This document shows positions 21,997 through 33,900 of a stretch of 64,000 nucleotides of DNA, in pieces. The stretch comes from Apostichopus japonicus (Eukaryota > Echinodermata > Holothuroidea > Aspidochirotida > Stichopodidae): the NCBI RefSeq assembly GCF_037975245.1, contig NC_092575.1:7101001-7165000 (forward strand), read 5' to 3'. Each line of letters opens with the position of its first letter. The first letter of the stretch is position 1. The notes under the pieces were generated by a model. The model did no database searches. It saw only the letters and a program-made list of their open reading frames with translations, and was not told the DNA's origin. The translations under genes were made by a program, and so were the position numbers.

Positions 21997-23504
21997 CTTC
22001 TTTTATCTCACTCTTTTGGGAATCTTAGCTCTGTAGGCCAACATAAACAAAATTAATGTCATGAAAAGATATAAAACATGTTGGTGAATTTCTATGATTT
22101 CAGTAAAGAATGATTTTGAGGCAGAATTTTTTTTTTAAATATACATAGACTAGCCTAATTAGATTGGCAAAGAAGTTGAGGAAATGCTTTGTGTTGAACT
22201 AATCCTAACTGAATCATGGTTCTTTAAAACCAGGACTAAAAAAAAACCATGGCCTAGGCTAGCCTAACTTGCCCAGGTCCTACTTTTGAAGAATATATGT
22301 TATCGAGCAGGCAAACGTGTAAAAATTGGTAATTATATGTCGTATCTACGTTGGTTAGGCTGATATGAGCCCTTAATGTAAATATACGTTTATAAGCCAA
22401 CGTACTGGACGCCTGAGTAGTCATTTATAGAAGAAAGTGTCACATTAGGCTTAGGCTACAGTAGGAATCGGATAGTAAGTATATACTACAAAACCTAGGC
22501 TACGGCCTAGCCTAAGTGTAAGTGAGTGAAACTAAAAAACCATGCATGGCCTATTCAATGTTGAGGCTTTTAACAATTACAAATCGCTGCTTCTCGGAGA
22601 ATTGCTCATTTCCGCGACTTAAGAATGGACAAAATGCACATCTCTCTCTACTGAGCATTTCTTACTGTATAAAGGGCATCAAACCAATTGACAAGTGTTG
22701 CAGCCCGAGTCTCTGAGTCCAAACGTCATGATTTGAAAATTAAAATCCCCGCTGAAACCACCTTGAAGATAGCGAACATATTACTACACGTACAAGTGAC
22801 CGTTTCGGAGAACAAGGATTGTGTACAACGACACACTTGAAGGCATGCAGTATGTTGTCGAGCAATGTCCGAACGAAAACCCTCAAATTATATGTTCCAT
22901 TGTCCAACGCTTTCTCTCCCTCTCATTTCTCTCTCATGTCATGAAATTTCTCTGTTATAATATTTGTATTATAGGCAAATCTACTTTCTACGACTTGGGT
23001 ACCATGAAGCAAATCGGTCCATACACTAACTGCAGTAAAATTGATGTGTGCCTATAGTACTGCATAGCTACCGTACTCTTGATACCCTGAAGCACGTCGG
23101 TCGGTAAACAAAAATGTTATTGAAAAAGTTTGAAATTATATAGCGCACCATTTTGCATCTAAGCCCCTTCAACGATACAATATTTCCTCAAAGGGGAGGA
23201 CTCTATAATTCACAAGAAGGACGTCAGCAAAATGTGCTCTTTATAAACTTAGAATTTTCGATAACAGAGAGTGGGCCAAAATTGTATCATAAAAAGTTAT
23301 AACATCAAGAAAACTTCAAAACTTAAATTCCCTTTCTAAAATGCTAACAAATATGCAGCTTAACCCACAATTAAGATTGCCAGATCACAGTTCCCGGTTT
23401 CACATTCTAATCGTTTTAGCCTTAAAAGTTAAAAGACATATAACATATTGGAAGATATTGTCGTAGGCCCTAATTAAGTAACATCTCTACAGGATTGCTT
23501 TGTA
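21997..23504. other. ERCC6L upstream region, no further gene seen
   Basis: This should contain the ERCC6L 5' UTR and promoter. I see no convincing TATA box, no exon with protein similarity and no transposon boundary. Short open frames at 22522-22716 and 22821-23057 show no recognisable family. Confidence 0.5.
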
Positions 23505-23512
23505 GTAAACTC

Positions 23513-25734
23513 CAGCGACGTAGCCAGGAATTTGAAAGGGGGGGGGGGGGAGCACTTTTTGCGATTGATATGGATTTTCAAAGTTGTAGGCACGACTATC
23601 TGAGCGGAGCGCCACCATCGGTTGGCGCGGAGCGTACAAGAAAATTTTTGGTTTTACAAACCCCCCAGATGGCCGGAAACGGCCCTTCCCGAATGTTCAT
23701 TCTGGTTCCCTGGCCTCTTGCTAACTTGAGACACCTCATTCAATATCACTTTTAAACCCCAAAAACAAACGAGTTAAAATAGTACGTAATTCAATAATAC
23801 ATAATGTATTAAAATTAGCAAGGTACACAAGGGCGGCGGAAGCACTTTTAATCTGGGGGGGGGGGGGCACCGACGTCAAAGGGCACTTTGCAGAAATTCG
23901 ATTGGACTGATGCAGCCTGATATTTAGTACCCTTTATAAATCTTATTGTATTATCTTATTTGCGTATACACATCACTCCATCAACGCCCCCCCCCCCCCC
24001 CCCGTCTCAGTAGTCTTACTTTTCAACTTCTGATACTTGTAGATACAAAGATAGGCCAGAAATGTTTTTGCTACAACCATAGCCAGTAATTGTCTATGAT
24101 ACAACTGTAGCTAGTACTGTAAATGTTTATCGAAAAGGCTGTTTTGGAACTTGGAACGCCGATCGTGACAAAAACAGGCAACAAAGTGCTGCAGCTCTAT
24201 ACATATAAAGTCTGTTAATCAACGATAGGCTTATTTGACTGTGGAATGTTCTCAACTGAAATTTTATCTGCGTAAACGGGTTCTTAAGTAGATGTTAAAA
24301 AACTGACAAGATCGTATCCTAGTCTTTTTCGGCGGGTAGAGTATTGAATGAAACGGCACGCGAATGAATGACAACCTAGATGACAGAAGAATAGGTCACC
24401 TAATTTAGCCATAATCTTGCTACGTTCATTTCAATAGTTTTTCCTGTTTAGGCTCTTAAACTCGTCCAGCAAGCTTATGGATTTGAATTATGGGTGTTTT
24501 AATAAAAAAGATAACTTGGCCAAAAAAAGTGTAGGCCCGGGCCTACAGTGCTACATACTGGCTACGCCCTGATAGTTCTAAATTAGGATTAGATCTCTTA
24601 CTGAAATATCGCTGACCTAATAAGGTGATCAAGAGTACAAGTTTTATGTAGAAAAAGGGCACATTTTTAACCTGAGGAAAAGTGGGGGCACTTGCCCCCT
24701 GTGCCCCCCGGTTCCGCCGCCCTTGAAGGTACATGTACAGAGTAGTCTTACTTTTCAACTTCTGATACTTGTAGATACAAAGATAGTCCAGAAATGTCTT
24801 TGATACAACTGTATAGCTAGTAAATGTTTAAGTTAGCCTAATAAGAGAAGGCGAGAGCTATCCGACGATTGCCATCTGATGCAAATTTCTCAAGTGTGTT
24901 CTCAACTGAAAATATTATGTGCGTAAACGGGTTCTTAACTACATGTTAAAAAACTGACAAGATCGGATCCTATAGTCTTTTTCGGCGGGTAGAGTGTTGA
25001 ATGAAACTGTCGTGCTACATACTGGTTACGCCCTGATCATATGATATCATTATCAGCAGATTTTGTTTCCTGTTTAAATTCTTTTACAAATTCTTTTACA
25101 TAATATATCAGAAAGACAAACATAGTGCTCTTTTACAAGTTTTCCAGTAGGATGATTCTTGTTTATTGTCCAATGTCTGGACTTTGATACATTTGACGAA
25201 CTTAACTGATGGACAATATAAACTTTCATATTTTGTAATACAGCCAGATATGCAGTGGCCTAAAAACAAATATCGTTATCGCAGTGTATTAGCAGTGTAA
25301 TAATTATTTATAGGAAGTGCGTATCACGTACGATTGCTAGCTTAGTTTCATAACATGCTGTTCGTGCAACAACTTAGGACGACTCATTGAACGAACGTTG
25401 TCGACGTTGTTGTGCATACAGTTCGTGACATTCCATAGAGTGCGGAATTAGGTAGGCAATATGTATTTTATTACGCAGTGGCCAACTGTAGGCTTGTAAT
25501 TGGCTATATAAGCTAAATTTAGCTAATTGCATGTGCCAAACTAAGTAAGTAGTTGAATCAGTAGGCGTGAATATTACTACGATTACAATCCAGTTAACGG
25601 AGCTGACGAGTATTCAAGATCAAAAGAGCACTGACAAAATACCATGCTAAAAAAACGACAGTTTAAAAAAAAAAATTGACACTGAAAGGGGGGGAGCGGT
25701 CGCTCCCCCTGCTCCCCCCCTGGCTACGTCCCTG
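23513..25734. mobile_element. hAT-like DNA transposon, non-autonomous, outer copy
   Basis: Terminal inverted repeats CAGCGACGTAGCCAGG (left) and CCTGGCTACGTCCCTG (right) are flanked by an exact 8-bp duplication GTAAACTC (23505-23512, 25735-25742). The 8-bp duplication and CAG start fit the hAT superfamily. No transposase frame is present. It contains a second element at 23828-24725. Confidence 0.85.
23828..24725. mobile_element. hAT-like element nested in the previous one
   Basis: Termini CAAGGGCGGCGGAA and TTCCGCCGCCCTTG are flanked by an exact 8-bp duplication AAGGTACA (23820-23827, 24726-24733). The inner part shares a block (TCTTACTTTTCAACTTCTGA, about 24008-24060) with the outer element (about 24745-24800), so the two are related families. 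No coding capacity. Confidence 0.85.
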
Positions 25735-26028
25735 GTAAACTCCAACTCTATGGTGCGCCTATATAGGTCTATAGTGTGCCGTAAATCCTGAAATCGACAT
25801 ATCGCGAATTAAATTGCCATATGTAAATTTCCCGTGTTCTAGTTGGAGAAATCGACGCCTAGTGTGCCAGAAGTCCTGAAAACGACATATACCGAATTAA
25901 ATTGACATATGTCGGTTTCTCGTGCTCTCATTGGACGACCAGTGTCACATGTTGTTTTCTAGCGCTCTGCTTGGACAAAAAATCACACTCTGAACATTGT
26001 TTTGAAATAAACGACAAGAAAGCAACTA

Positions 26029-26130
26029 TACTGATTTATTATTTATTTATTTATTTAACAATAAAGGGTTAACTCAGCTTGCGTAAAGCTAATCTCCCCC
26101 GAGGCCCTGAAATACAAAAGCAAAAGTAGA
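26029..26130 (-). mobile_element. 3' end fragment of a LINE
   Basis: On the minus strand the sequence runs through GAGTTAACCCTTTATTG into TTAAATAAATAAATAAATAA, the kind of short-repeat tail that ends CR1/L2-like LINEs. No reverse transcriptase frame lies beside it, so it is a heavily truncated copy or a related SINE tail. Confidence 0.45.
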
Positions 26131-26372
26131 ATAAAAATACTCAGACATTCCCTTCTGAGGGAACACATTTATCAAACATGTTTGTCATCTGCTTAAGTGC
26201 TTAACCATTATAGGGCACAACGACTAATTGAACAAAGAACTACAGTAGCGATAGGCATATAGTACTACTACCATATCTTTATGTTTTCACATTGTCCATT
26301 CATTAAGATTACATATATGACTTATTTACTTTTACTTTTTATTGTGTCCTTTGAAAAAAAGGAATTAAAAAA

Positions 26373-26547
26373 AAAACAGCTTGCCGACAATGTGAGCAAG
26401 CAGTATAGGCGAGGTGCCGTACAACTTTTTGCCCCTCACCGACCAACCCCTGACACAAACTTTCATCCAGATCGGATTAAAACCATGGAAGAAGAATTAG
26501 CTTTTGTAAAGAAGTTCATCTTCGGACCTGCCGTTGATCCCAAATGA
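26373..26547 (+). other. Exon-like open segment of unknown origin
   Basis: After an AAACAG acceptor-like site the frame reads LADNVSKQYRRGAVQLFAPH and ends VKKFIFGPAVDPK with a TGA at 26545-26547. The composition looks like ordinary coding sequence (charged, low in low-complexity residues) but I do not recognise a family. It could be the last exon of a decayed gene, a retrocopy fragment or chance. There is no partner exon nearby. Confidence 0.25.
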
Positions 26548-26557
26548 CGATCTATAG

Positions 26558-26958
26558 CAGGGTTGTCCAACCCACGGCCCGCGGGCCACAGTCCGGCCCG
26601 CCGCAGGGTTGCGTCCGGCCCGCCAGAGATGCTCTACGGTGCGAAATTTTAGTGAGCAGATTTATTGATAACAATTTGAAGCTATTTAATCAATCATTCG
26701 AACCTAATTCTGGGTCCAAAAAACTGCTTACAGGTCAGTTTGTGTGACACTCTCTTAGCGGAGGGGGGGGGGGGGCGGTTGAACTTTATTCATCTGTTCT
26801 ATCAGGAAGGAAAATAAATCAGTGCGCTCCGCGCGCAGTGCTCACATTTTGTTGCCTTGGGCTTCGGGCAAAAAAATCGAGCGTAGGGTTCATGCGGCCC
26901 CCTCCTTCATCATAATCATTCCATGTGGCCCTCCTCTGCAAAAGGTTGGACAACCCTG
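26558..26958. mobile_element. hAT-like MITE, 401 bp
   Basis: Termini CAGGGTTGTCCAACC and GGTTGGACAACCCTG are flanked by an exact 8-bp duplication ATCTATAG (26550-26557, 26959-26966). The interior is GC-rich (GGCCCGCGGGCC) and non-coding. This terminus is typical of hAT elements in many animals. Confidence 0.9.
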
Positions 26959-27131
26959 ATCTATAGGCTATAAATTTGTGTGTGTGTACAAATTAATTCA
27001 ATATTCAATACATAGAAAACAGGCGAACCCGGCGATCCAGCGGCGTTGCTTACAACCTTTGAGTCAGTCGGCAGTAAGTCCTCAGTCATTAAAAGACGAT
27101 TTGAGGTATAATTTTAGGTTTGATATATCAC

Positions 27132-27528
27132 CGTAGGAGGCGGTGGGGCGGGGGGTGCGGGTGGGGGGGGTTATACAGCCCCCAACCAAATATTTTTGTG
27201 AAAATTCGGGCAATATGCTGAGAATTTTTCGGGCATCTACTGGAAGAAAAATAAATTGCAATGTGTTTTCCAATGGTTAAACTTATATTATTAATATCAT
27301 TATTATTGTAACGACCTCCCAAAAATTCTAACCAATATGGAAGGGTAATAACACGGCAAAGTGCTGTATGTTATTCGCATGCGATGTAATAACCGATGCA
27401 TGCCTTTATGATATGAACATTAACATGTTGAACGCGCGCGGAGTGCGCCAAAAATTTGGGTTGTATTTTTCGGGCAAGTCGTTACAGCCCCCCCCCCCCC
27501 CCCATCATATTGGGCTCCTACGCCTATG
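27132..27528. mobile_element. hAT-like MITE, 397 bp, imperfect left end
   Basis: The right end reads GGCTCCTACGCCTATG and the left end CGTAGGAGGCGGTGGG. The left end appears to lack a few terminal bases. An exact 8-bp duplication TATATCAC flanks it (27124-27131, 27529-27536). G/C homopolymers fill the interior. Confidence 0.7.
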
Positions 27529-28367
27529 TATATCACAGTTCAATACATTTGAAAGATATCCACCTATAACATTTAATTCCTACAACTCAGCTCGGTTCTT
27601 TAAAGCTATATATTGATGCTGACGTCAGCTCCACAGAGCAGATTTATATTGTATAGTTAATCCATTGTTTTATCAATAATAATAATAGCTCATCAGAAAC
27701 GTTTAGCTGAAGGCAACAGAGCACCATTATGTGCCATTAAACACCATTTGTCCTTGACCAAATTGTATTGTTTTGTAAACATGTAATCGGAGGCCGTAAA
27801 AGTATTAGACCCCCCTATATTTTTTCCTATTGAGTATTGTGTTGCATCTGATGAACTGATGTAACGGAACTATTTATTGGGACTTATAGTTATCCACCTA
27901 GTTTTAATTGATGAACTTGAGATGTGTATGCCTGAAGGTTTATTTCTCCAAAACTAAGAGTGGTATAGAAACGTAACACGGGACTGAGAGCAGTGTATCC
28001 TTTAATTATATTTCCAACATATCAAGTTTAGTTTTGTGCGTAAAGGTATTTAACACAGGCATACTCCATGTTATTACCCCATTGATTTACACACTAAATC
28101 GTCAAAGTAGGCTAATGCGTTCTCGAACTCCTTGTAGAATGTTCTCACTAGCTAAACCCTACCTATGATTGCACAGGTGACAAATTGGCGATCCGTGCAG
28201 CACCATCAGTTTTCCGTATATCATGACCATGAATATGTTGTTCGCTATGGTGTTTTCGTCACTGGTAAACAAACCTCTTCACAGTATTGTAAACAATTTT
28301 CGTACGCTGTTCCTGGGAGGCCTAAAGTGGTCTAAAATTAAATCAATGTACATGTGTATACTCTGAC

Positions 28368-28389
28368 CATGGAGGTAAAAACCTCCATG
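28368..28389. repeat. 22-bp perfect palindrome with 7-bp target duplication
   Basis: A perfect palindrome begins CATGGAGGTAA and ends TTACCTCCATG read across the axis. It is flanked on each side by CTCTGAC (28361-28367 and 28390-28396). The same arms occur at 30117-30150. It looks like a transposed sequence of extreme shortness. Confidence 0.7.
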
Positions 28390-28436
28390 CTCTGACATCC
28401 AAGCCACAAAAACAAAACATCTTGTTTGACTGACAT

Positions 28437-28716
28437 CAGTGGTGCCGGAGCGTCCATACAGTCAGCTTTTTACCACTTTTTACTTATTCGCGATTATTGA
28501 CTTTTTTAATGCGCTCTCATCTATACCGGCCTATTGACATTTGTCACATTTTGTTCGCGATGACACCTATATATTCTTCGTTTATCTGCAAATTAGCAAT
28601 TAGGCCAGGAAAGGGTCAACCTTTAGTGGCGCTCCGCTTAAATAGTGTCGAAAGCACCCCTACATACAATTCTCGCCCCCCCCCTACCCCGACCAATACC
28701 CCTAGCTCCGCCACTG
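28437..28716. mobile_element. Degenerate hAT-like MITE, about 280 bp
   Basis: The left end is CAGTGGTGCCGGAGCG and the right end GCTCCGCCACTG. The flanking 8-mers ACTGACAT and GCTGATAT agree at six of eight positions. The interior contains GTGGCGCTCCGC, shared with other hAT-like elements here. Confidence 0.5.
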
Positions 28717-29365
28717 GCTGATATCAGATGAAAACAGATGTTCCCTGATGCTTATCTTCACTTTTCAGGTGGATTGATGTAGACTATACATGGAGTATGT
28801 ATGTCGCTTATTGGAATGTCAAAGGCATTAAATTTGCTGATATATATGTTACGCGAAGTCAATGGGACAATAAAATATGTATTTAATTGCTTGGATTGAT
28901 AAACAAATGGTTCTGAGTTAGCTTGTTTGCCAGGCTGCACCGTGATTGTGTTATACATTTACTGGCCTGCAAGTGATAACAACGAGTAGACTCCTACCTG
29001 CACACACAACGTTTAGGTATTAGGTGAACGTGGACGATTGTTTTAACAGATAGATGCTCCCTCGATATCACATTCACTGTGAGCACTGTGTATACATTTA
29101 TATAAGTCATCCAGTTCAACGAGTCTAACTAAAACTCATTCACTGTTGGGAGACTACATTGGCCGTATAGAGTGTTTTTGTTCTATGTTATAGTTCCATT
29201 GGACAAGTGCTCATCAGTGGCAATTACATTGTTGGAAGAATTGCGTGTGTGATTGTCGTTGATTGTGTTTTACAGTAGCTGAAGGCGGAAAGGTACACTA
29301 AGGTTAGTATAATCGAGAGGGAACTGTTATACCGGTTTACAACTCCCTAATTGTATAACCATAAG

Positions 29366-30159
29366 GGGTGTTACTAAAACCATGGAGCTATAAACAGAAA
29401 CGAATGACAATTGCGTTACACATAACGAATGACAATATGTTGTACACACTAAAAAATTGCGTTGACTAAAACGAATGACATTGAATGACAGCACAGACAT
29501 TTGCTTCAACCGGATATCACAGTTCAGACTTCGTGGGTATATAAAAGCCACGCAAACCGAGTGGACGCGAAGTGCGATGATTACAGATCTAGTTAAGTAC
29601 GGACAAGATACAAACACACCTTATAGTAAGCGAAATTGTAAGTCTGATTTTAAAAAGTAAATTTAACGTCATTTAGACACTAACAATCCTATAATCTTGA
29701 AACTGCTAAAATTTTCAGGAAGAGTCCTTATATTTCTATAAAAAAGTGATTTTTTTTTTAGGTGGGGGGGGGGTACAAAAGGGACTGGGAAAAGGAGAAA
29801 ATTTGCGTCAGTTATGGAGCTACTCTGTAACAGTGGCGTAGGGAAGGGGGCAAGGGGGGCGCGCCCCTGGCGGAAATTTTCCCCAAAAAATCGGAAAATT
29901 GGGGTCAAAATCTCAAAAATCCGAGTTGACATTTTGCGCAGAAAACCAATAACCGCATTTACTCCACTCCGTTAATCATTATATCTCTTCTCACCACCGT
30001 CCTTCGTTGTCATTCGCTGTCATTCGCTGTCATTTGGTGTCATTCGCGAATGATAATTAACCCTGTACAAAGTCAATTGTCATTCGGTCATTCGCTGTCA
30101 TTCGTTTTAGTTTGTCCATGGAGGTAAAAAAAACTGTTTTTACCTCCATGGTTTGTCCT
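29366..30159. mobile_element. GGGTG-ended DNA transposon, copy 1
   Basis: Starts GGGTGTTACTAAAAC and ends GTTTTAGTTTGTCCT in the ancestral layout. An exact 8-bp duplication ACCATAAG (29358-29365, 30160-30167) flanks it. Subterminal CGAATGACA motifs recur in inverted orientation at both ends (left 29399-29490, right 30008-30103). No transposase. The right end carries a palindromic micro-insertion (30117-30150). The 8-bp duplication fits hAT or Merlin; the termini decide neither. Confidence 0.8.
30117..30150. repeat. 34-bp palindromic micro-insertion with 7-bp target duplication
   Basis: Arms CATGGAGGTAAAAA and TTTTTACCTCCATG surround a short centre. They are flanked by GTTTGTC (30110-30116 and 30151-30157). 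Copy 2 of the host transposon (right end near 51905) has a single GTTTGTC here and no palindrome, which shows this is an insertion. Confidence 0.75.
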
Positions 30160-30817
30160 ACCATAAGCCAGTGGTAGCTTCCTAGTATTGGTATCAATGT
30201 ATTTCCTATAGCCTGCGTTAACACCGCCGGTTTTCCTTTACACGTTTATATGCACACATCTGCGTTTGGAAGTTATCCACCTGGAATCCACAAACTGGTC
30301 CAACCAGCAATTATTATGATTTTAGTATGAAATCATATTGTTGGTCCTGTCACATACTGAGACTATAGTGCTCATGGGAACTAAGTTGGGAACTGTAGCC
30401 TAATCCGTAGGACTATTACGAATAGGAAATTCAGTCGAAATTAGTCACAGTTCCACATATTCCTGTCGGAATCTGGGGTGGTCAGTGTTGGGTGGGGTAA
30501 GGACAGAGGGATACAAGGGGTGAGACGTCAGAAAATAGGAAATGGTTACGCCTGCAATATACCTACAAGTTATAGAAAAGAGACTTTAGGGAGATAATGT
30601 AATTTATCTCTGACTCAGGCGTTTTAACTTATCAGTTAGGCTTAGGCCTATATGAAACTATAATATGAGATAGCGATGATACAGGTTCGTTCGTAAATAG
30701 GCCTAATGAATACCTAACTAAATTACTCGAAGACTTCTATTTTCCGTTTCAGCTGATTAAATATTCTATATTCGAGAAGCTTTAGCCTATTCACTTGCAA
30801 CACTTGAAGACTCCATT

Positions 30818-30913
30818 ATGTATGACTGTATTGTTGTAGGAGCTGGTATCATAGGCGCATGCGCAGCTTATGACCTGGTCAAGAAAGGGAAAAAGATACT
30901 TGTGATCGATCAG
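30818..30913 (+). CDS. PIPOX: PIPOX exon 1, FAD-binding fold
   Basis: Encodes MYDCIVVGAGIIGACAAYDL and VKKGKKILVIDQ, a Rossmann beta-alpha-beta unit ending in the acidic ID that binds the adenosine ribose. Phase 0, donor GTAAGT. Confidence 0.93.
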
Positions 30914-33900
30914 GTAAGTTCCGTAACAAATCGAAGAATATTACAAGGATTCGAGTTAAAAGGAAAGACTTTCGAAAGGATCATATAGTTAAAATGAGTA
31001 ACTTTCCTAGGCCAAAAATACCGCGGTCAAGAAAAAACAACCTTGGAGGGGGGTGGGGTGGTTATCCTGTCCATCTTCCAACAATGTTTCCTTCTGCGCA
31101 GATGCAATGGAAGTTTTATCTAAGCCCCACCCCACTTTCACCCCACCCTCACCCACCCTCACCCACCTTACCCCACTTTATTTAATAGGCCTACTTGATG
31201 AGAGAAACGTTTACCAATATTATTAATCACATGCTTACTTCTTTCGCTATATATGTATTTCATTTCTTTCATCTTTTACTTTTTTCTTCTGTTTTTGTGT
31301 GTGTAAGTTTCCTCTTCCACATTCTCGTGGTAGCTCACATGGCCCTATCAGGACACTGTCGCTTACCCACAGAAATCCAACGTTTGAAAGGATGGGGCTT
31401 GACTCCTTCTCAATGTGGAAGCATTTAGAAGAAGAATCAAACACGAAATTACTAAGGTAACAGAAAAGGCGGTTTCATGAATCTGCTGCACCCATGCGTT
31501 ATATAGTCGTTCACAAAACTAGATTTACACCTAATGCTAAAGATTGTTGTAAGTAAGTGACGCAAAATATGCCCACTTCAATTGTGTTTTGAACTCACCT
31601 TGATGTTTGGTTTGTTTACATCTATTCTTCTACTGTAATTGTTTCGCGTGTGCAAACAGAGTGTTCATACTCTAGCTCTCAATCTAATCCTAACCTTTGA
31701 TTGTGTAAATACTACATGATTAAGTATAAGAAAGGTTATCCATTCAGGTCAGAAGGATGGCCTACTTTAGAGGGTTATGTATGTATGTATGTATATGTGA
31801 TCTTCCCGCAAGCAGGAACTCGAGAAAGAAGCCATGGAGGCTTGTAGACTCGCAAGCTGACCGAAGCCAATCTCTCGGCACACATCCATTTAACGTCCAT
31901 GTCAGGAAGTTGTTATTGAACAACACCCTTGCCAGACGACACACATTGCTGTCGGCGGGGAATCGAACCGGGGATCTCATGACTGGGAGACGCCGGCGTT
32001 AACCAGGCTATACACTCCGCCTTTAAACCTCCGTTATACCTCCGTTACAATTAAGCATTTCTTTCTAACTAAATTTGACATCTGAATTTGAAAAAAGGGC
32101 ATCATCTTCATAACCCTAATTAGCTATCTGTAATCAGTATACTTTGTAACACTTCTTAAGTATATTATGGAACGTGTTTACAAGCAGTGCAGTGATGATG
32201 TAGCAAGAGGTTCGACATACATGGTGAACCGACGGTGTCTTTACTGTGTATATAAATTCGGCCCTTAGTTATGATATAGACTATAACTAAACCATGCCGC
32301 GTTGAAACCTTACCCTACACCCTATTGTTTGAATTTAAGCTATACATGAGGAAGATGTATGCAGCTATGGGGCGACGGTCCGAAAACGGTGGGGCGCGAC
32401 TCGAAAGGGGGTTGTGGGAAGTTATCGGTGGGTCGCGAGTTATTGCCATACGTCGAAAAATATGTAAGTCTATTTTTCGGAGCTTACAGGCGGAGGTAGG
32501 TTTCAAGTTATTTTTACATAGTCCAATCTAAAATTCATGCATTCTGAGTATCGCTTCTGAGATGTGGGGATCAGGTGGGGATCAGGTGGGAATCAGGTGG
32601 GTATCAGGTGGGTATCAGGTGGGAATCAGGTGGGAATCAGGTGGGTCGTGGCTCATTCCTCATGGAAGATCCTGGGTCATGGACCGTTGCTATACATATA
32701 TGGGGGAAATGAGGGCTTCAGTGGCGTGTGAAATATTACAATTATTGGACCACGTTAGAATTACACTGATCGTGAATGTTTTCTTTTATGTTGAATTGAT
32801 TTGATTTGATTTTGATTTGATTTATTTGATTTTCCACTGGATATATACATGTGGAGGGAAGTCCTCTAAAAAGCCAATTCAGGCTTAACAAGGTAAAGGA
32901 CTCCCAGAAAGAAAGAAAGAAAGAAAGGGGGGAAAAAAAGAAAAAAAAACATATATACATAAATGAAAATGTAACTAGTGTCTTAATAAAGAATAATTAA
33001 TAACATACAATATAAACGATGTATCAATACTGAGAAATTACTTCTTTTTTTAGTGCTTTTCTAAATGTTTCTTTAGATGGTTTAGATTTTATACTAGCAG
33101 TTAGATCATTCCATGTCCTCATAGCACGATTCTTTAAACTTAACGTACCAAATGTTGTATTACATAAGTTGTGGTGTGCTTGACCGGCACTTCTAGTGCG
33201 GTGACTATGTATGGCGCTGTTAATAGTAAATAAGTCATAAAAGGCTGCAGGAAGTAAGCCATTCCAAGCCTTGTAAAAGAATGTGGCTACATTCAGCCTA
33301 ACAATATCGTTAAATTTTAATAAGTTGAGCAATTTGAAAAGTGAGCTGGTGTGTTCACGATATTCAGAATGAGTTATGTGACGAATGACTTTCTTTTGTA
33401 GGATTTCAAGAGGGTGAAGATAAACATTATGGGTGCCAGACCAGATTATAGAGCAATATGAAAAATGGGGGAACACTAATGTTTGGTAAAGCATTCTAAG
33501 AATATTCTGAGGAAAATAGTGTTTCAACTTAGAAATGATACCAACAGTTTTCGCCACAGTGTTTGCAATATTTGATATATGTTCACACCAAGTAAGTTTA
33601 CTATCAATATAAACTCCGAGAAACTTTATGCTATGTACATGCTTGATAGGCTTACCATCCATTAAAATGTCTTTTTTCCAAGAAAAAGATTTGCTTTTAT
33701 TGAACACAATGTAGCTGGTTTTATCAAGATTAAGTGAAAGCTTATTAGTTGCAAACCAGTCGTTAAATTGATTCAACTCCATGGATACTATGTCATGTAA
33801 AGTATTCAAGTTATTGGATTCGAAAAATATACTAGTGTCATCTGCAAATAAAATAGTTTTTGCAATATTAGAGATATGACAGATGTCATTGATATATATA

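Noticed and set aside
29366-29400. Fourth micro-palindrome at CATGGAGCTATAAACAG in the left end of copy 1
   Set aside because: It begins like the CATGGAGG family and is absent in copy 2, but it is not palindromic and lacks a 7-bp duplication.
31950-32021. Possible tRNA gene
   Set aside because: Well-kept boxes, but followed by a SINE body and a TACA tail.
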